NCBI GenBank assembly: GCA_021772095.1
Contig: JADYXR010000098.1
Coordinates: 1 to 35,502, forward strand
Length of the DNA: 35,502 nt
Origin: Candidatus Obscuribacter sp.
Lineage (GTDB): Bacteria > Cyanobacteriota > Vampirovibrionia > Obscuribacterales > Obscuribacteraceae
Direction: 5' to 3'
Below the pieces are notes generated by a model that searched no databases, was not told the DNA's origin, and saw nothing but the letters and a program-made list of their open reading frames with translations. Made by a program: the position numbers and the translations under genes. This document shows positions 33,288 through 35,502 of this stretch, in pieces; within the stretch, counting starts at the first letter, position 1, and the number at the start of each line of letters is the position of its first letter.

Positions 33288-35135
33288 ATGCACCGTTCTC
33301 GTTTGTTCAATTCCAAAATCAAGCTTAGTAAGACAAGCTGCTTGAATCTTTTACTTTCAATGCAGTTTCTCCTGTCGAGTTTCTACCTGCCACTGCCTGC
33401 GATGGCAGACGAATTGCCTGCCAATCCGGCTGCAACGACCAGTGTGGCACCAGCAACTACCCGCAGCGATGCTGACCAGGGTGCTGATGAAGCCCCTAGC
33501 GGCTGGGAAAGTGCAGCAAACGAATTTATTCGTTCTGAGAACAAAGCGCTTTCAGAGAAGACTGTTGAGTCAGCCGCAACACCAGCGACTGAAACCAAAA
33601 CTTCTGAGACCACAGCGACTGAAATCAACGCGACTGAAATCAACGCGACTGAAACCAAAGCTGCTGAAACCAACGCGACTGAAACCAAAGCGACTGAAAC
33701 CAAAGCTGCTGAAACCAAAGCTGCTGAAACCAAAGCGACTGAAACCAAAGCGACTGAAACCAAAGCGACCGAAATCAACGCGACTGAAACCAAAGCTGCT
33801 GAAGTGAAGGCTCCAAGCGTCACTGAAGAAAAGCAAACATCGCTATTCGAAGTCGAAACGTCGAAAGAGCCGACGACCACGAAGACTGATGATGTCGCCA
33901 CAAAAACGATTGATACAGATGCCAGCAAGGCTGTAACTACCGACGCTGCGGCGGCGGTTACGGACACCACGACAGTTGTTGAAACAAAAACTGAAGCTGC
34001 ACCGAACTCCGCAGCAACGACGGAGGCTTCCACGACCGACGCAACGACAACGACTGTCACCACAGTTGACACCACCAAATCGGATAACGATGGCAAGCAA
34101 TTAGCTGATACCACGGGCGCTACCAGCGAAAGAAAAGAATCCACTGGTAATAAAGACGGCATCGGCGGTTTCGTCGGTGAAGGTCTGGATGGCGGAGTTG
34201 CTCTTCTCGAGCAAGGTTTCGTAGAGCAAGGCGTTCGTGAAACTCTTGGCGAAGTAATCGTTATCGACAACGATGAAGCCGTCGAAGTCGAAGAAACTAT
34301 CGCTTACGAAGAACTGCCGACTGATGAAGGCAAAACTAAGATCAAGTCGGGTGCACAGTTTCCTGTTGTGATGTCTTCGCAGCTAAATAGCAAAAACAAT
34401 AAGAAGGGCGATAGCCTTCAAGCTCGTTTGAAATATGATTTGAAGATCGGCGATCGGATCGTGGCTAAGAAAGGCGCGATGGTCACAGGTCACATTCACT
34501 ATAATCTGCCTGCTCGTTCCGTTATGCACTCAATGGTTACACCAAAACGCTGGTACAAAAACTCCGGAGTTCTTGGTATCACTTTCGATGAGATCGTCAA
34601 CGACAAGAAAGAGCACATCGCCCTTAACGCAAGACCAGCTCGCAAAGCCAGAATCATCAGAAACAAAGCTGAAGGTCGTGAACTCGGAGTCAACGATGTC
34701 GGTGAAATCACTGGACCTTGGGGACAACAACTTAAGTACAAAGCGATTCGTATCGGTTTGAACTTCGCACTCGCTCCGGCAGGTGTATTCAGCTTCGGCG
34801 CAATGCCTGTAGCTCTTGGAGTGATAGGCGCTGCTAACCCATCGTTCGCATTCATGAAACCAGTCGGCACCAACGTCCGTCACCGTCGTATCAAAGGCTT
34901 CGCATGGGGCTTCCTGAGTGGCATTCCCGGCAGCTGGTTGATCGAAGACACGGTCACCAAAGGACAAGAAGCAATCGTCAAACCAGGCGACGAATTCCTT
35001 GTTGAACTCAAAGAAGAGTTCACCGGCGAAGCTCGTTCCGAAGCCACTCTCATGCCAGGCTCCGCTGCTAAAGTTCGCGGTCAAGTCCTGACAGACACCA
35101 AAGAAAAATCAAAGACAAAAACCAAGAAGAAGTAA
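33288..35135 (+). CDS. exported protein with 15 pentapeptide repeats and a conserved-looking C-terminal domain
   Basis: This encodes 615 residues from ATG 33288, chosen because agggga lies seven nt upstream and a long signal peptide starts there (MHRSRLF ... FLLSSFYLPLPAMA). The frame is open back to 33129 without support. An acidic Thr/Ala-rich low-complexity region spans residues ~35-290; within it lie fifteen A-T-E-T-K-like units. The C-terminal half (~345-595) looks folded: GAQFPVVMSSQLNSK, KGDSLQARLKYDLKIGDRIVAKKGAMVTGHI (read in parts), a Gly/Phe/Pro-rich hydrophobic segment (FALAPAGVFSFGAMP), and GDEFLVELKEEF. It ends in a Lys-rich tail. I do not recognise a family; the 'pass-through' region suggests envelope or surface display. 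It has its own terminator at 35168. Confidence 0.8.
   Translation: MHRSRLFNSKIKLSKTSCLNLLLSMQFLLSSFYLPLPAMADELPANPAATTSVAPATTRSDADQGADEAPSGWESAANEFIRSENKALSEKTVESAATPATETKTSETTATEINATEINATETKAAETNATETKATETKAAETKAAETKATETKATETKATEINATETKAAEVKAPSVTEEKQTSLFEVETSKEPTTTKTDDVATKTIDTDASKAVTTDAAAAVTDTTTVVETKTEAAPNSAATTEASTTDATTTTVTTVDTTKSDNDGKQLADTTGATSERKESTGNKDGIGGFVGEGLDGGVALLEQGFVEQGVRETLGEVIVIDNDEAVEVEETIAYEELPTDEGKTKIKSGAQFPVVMSSQLNSKNNKKGDSLQARLKYDLKIGDRIVAKKGAMVTGHIHYNLPARSVMHSMVTPKRWYKNSGVLGITFDEIVNDKKEHIALNARPARKARIIRNKAEGRELGVNDVGEITGPWGQQLKYKAIRIGLNFALAPAGVFSFGAMPVALGVIGAANPSFAFMKPVGTNVRHRRIKGFAWGFLSGIPGSWLIEDTVTKGQEAIVKPGDEFLVELKEEFTGEARSEATLMPGSAAKVRGQVLTDTKEKSKTKTKKK
33585..33809 (+). 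repeat. 15-bp in-frame tandem repeat, 15 units
   Basis: The unit is gcgactgaaaccaaa (A-T-E-T-K) with variants gctgctgaaaccaaa (A-A-E-T-K) and gcgactgaaatcaac (A-T-E-I-N). The codons are near identical between copies, pointing to recent slippage or unequal exchange. Confidence 0.93.
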
Positions 35136-35167
35136 GCGCTCACAAGCGTCTTTGGAAAAAAACATCG

Positions 35168-35202
35168 AATCCGGCGGAGCAATTATGTCCGCCGGATTTT
35201 TG
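35168..35202 (+). terminator. intrinsic terminator of the pentapeptide-repeat protein gene
   Basis: An 11-bp stem AATCCGGCGGA (35168-35178) / TCCGCCGGATT (35188-35198), 9-nt loop, runs into TTTTTG, 32 nt after the stop. Confidence 0.85.
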
Positions 35203-35281
35203 TTCGCGCAAACAAACGACCGCCGGATTTTTGTTCGCGCAAACGAACGACCGCCGGATTTTTGTTCTCGCAAACAAATGA
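35189..35281 (+). repeat. three 31-bp direct repeats starting in the terminator
   Basis: Units begin at 35189, 35220 and 35251 with ccgccggatttttgttcgcg and continue caaac-aac-ga. The first unit is the 3' arm and T-run of the terminator; the next two repeat it without the 5' arm. Confidence 0.9.
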
Positions 35282-35318
35282 GCAGCAGTATCGCTCGATT
35301 GCACCGGTACTTTTCAAG

Positions 35319-35365
35319 CGGCACATTATAATTCCGAAAATCGCTGAAAAACGGCACAATATAAT
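35319..35365. repeat. 14-bp repeat, two copies 33 bp apart
   Basis: cggcacattataat (35319-35332) and cggcacaatataat (35352-35365) differ at one base. They are AT-rich at one end and could act as promoter-like or binding sites. Confidence 0.5.
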
Positions 35366-35381
35366 ATGCCACCCAACAAAT

Positions 35382-35411
35382 TTGCTTGCTTGAGGGGCAC
35401 CGAGCAAGCAA
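35382..35411. repeat. 9-bp inverted repeat TTGCTTGCT...AGCAAGCAA
   Basis: Arms at 35382-35390 and 35403-35411 with a 12-nt centre. An A-run follows on the plus strand, so it is not a plus-strand terminator. Confidence 0.5.
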
Positions 35412-35440
35412 AAAAACTGTCGCTTGCGACCCAGCCAACA

Positions 35441-35502
35441 CACGAGCACTGTCGAGCAAAACAAAAACCGAGAGCGTGGGCACGAGCACTGTCGAGCAAA
35501 AC
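35441..35502. repeat. 22-bp perfect direct repeat at the window edge
   Basis: cacgagcactgtcgagcaaa followed by ac occurs at 35441-35462 and 35481-35502, with an 18-nt spacer. The second copy ends exactly at the last base of the window, so more copies may follow. Confidence 0.75.

Larger units (their letters stand above)
35136..35502. other. gene-free region rich in short repeats
   Basis: It contains a terminator, three 31-bp units derived from its 3' arm, a spaced 14-bp repeat, an inverted repeat and a 22-bp direct repeat that reaches the window end. No supported gene. Confidence 0.6.

Noticed and set aside
33383..34270. 295-codon minus-strand ORF
   Set aside because: It is a shadow of the plus-strand pentapeptide repeats; the low-complexity Val/Ser/Ala product and lack of a ribosome site give no support.
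35441..35502. CRISPR array start
   Set aside because: Only two copies, with an 18-nt spacer, are visible; that is too little evidence.

Overview
The window looks like chromosomal DNA of a diderm (Gram-negative-type) bacterium with balanced base composition. It has many Sec signal peptides, an ABC-2 polysaccharide-type exporter and large exported repeat proteins of unknown function. My impression is a non-photosynthetic relative of the Cyanobacteria (Vampirovibrionia / Obscuribacterales-like). That is inference from the style of the proteins: there is no rRNA or other decisive marker gene here. No tRNA, rRNA, insertion sequence, phage gene or convincing CRISPR array was seen.

Layout. 1-4346 (+): end of an unseen gene, a tail-anchored small protein, a CHASE3-GGDEF-EAL cyclic-di-GMP protein, a multi-pass membrane protein with a repetitive tail and an exported helical protein. 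4367-9026 (-): ribose-5-phosphate isomerase A translationally coupled to an AadA-like nucleotidyltransferase, a DUF1269 membrane protein and a YdeP/FdhF-like molybdopterin oxidoreductase. 9589-15683 (+): two exported proteins built from about 6 and 11 copies of the same ~80-residue helical repeat, flanking a sorbosone-dehydrogenase-like beta-propeller. 15854-18600 (+): an unrecognised protein and a Wzm/Wzt-type ABC exporter pair. 18664-21658 (-): a DUF692/MNIO-family enzyme preceded by two paralogous membrane-anchored peptides ending in CxxCGxG, then a single-pass Pro-rich protein. 22044-25069: divergent typA and rsgA, both ribosome-associated GTPases. 25070-25421: a 13-bp minisatellite. 25422-29525 (-): a glpD - 2-hydroxyacid dehydrogenase - GT87-like operon. 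29879-35135 (+): a TPR-CHAT protein whose CHAT catalytic residues are lost, and an exported protein with 15 pentapeptide repeats. 35136-35502: terminator, duplicated terminator halves and other short repeats.

The best candidate for an undescribed system is 18664-20343. Two short paralogous peptides (conserved start MKLP, one membrane span, a conserved WG-x-C, and a C-terminal CxxCGxG) lie immediately upstream of, and on the same strand as, a DUF692 enzyme. Known members of that iron-enzyme family (MbnB, TglH, bufferin enzymes) modify cysteines of short ribosomally made peptides, so this reads as a new RiPP-type or metal-handling locus with membrane-tethered substrates. The second most interesting locus is the repeat protein / sugar dehydrogenase / repeat protein cluster at 9589-15683.
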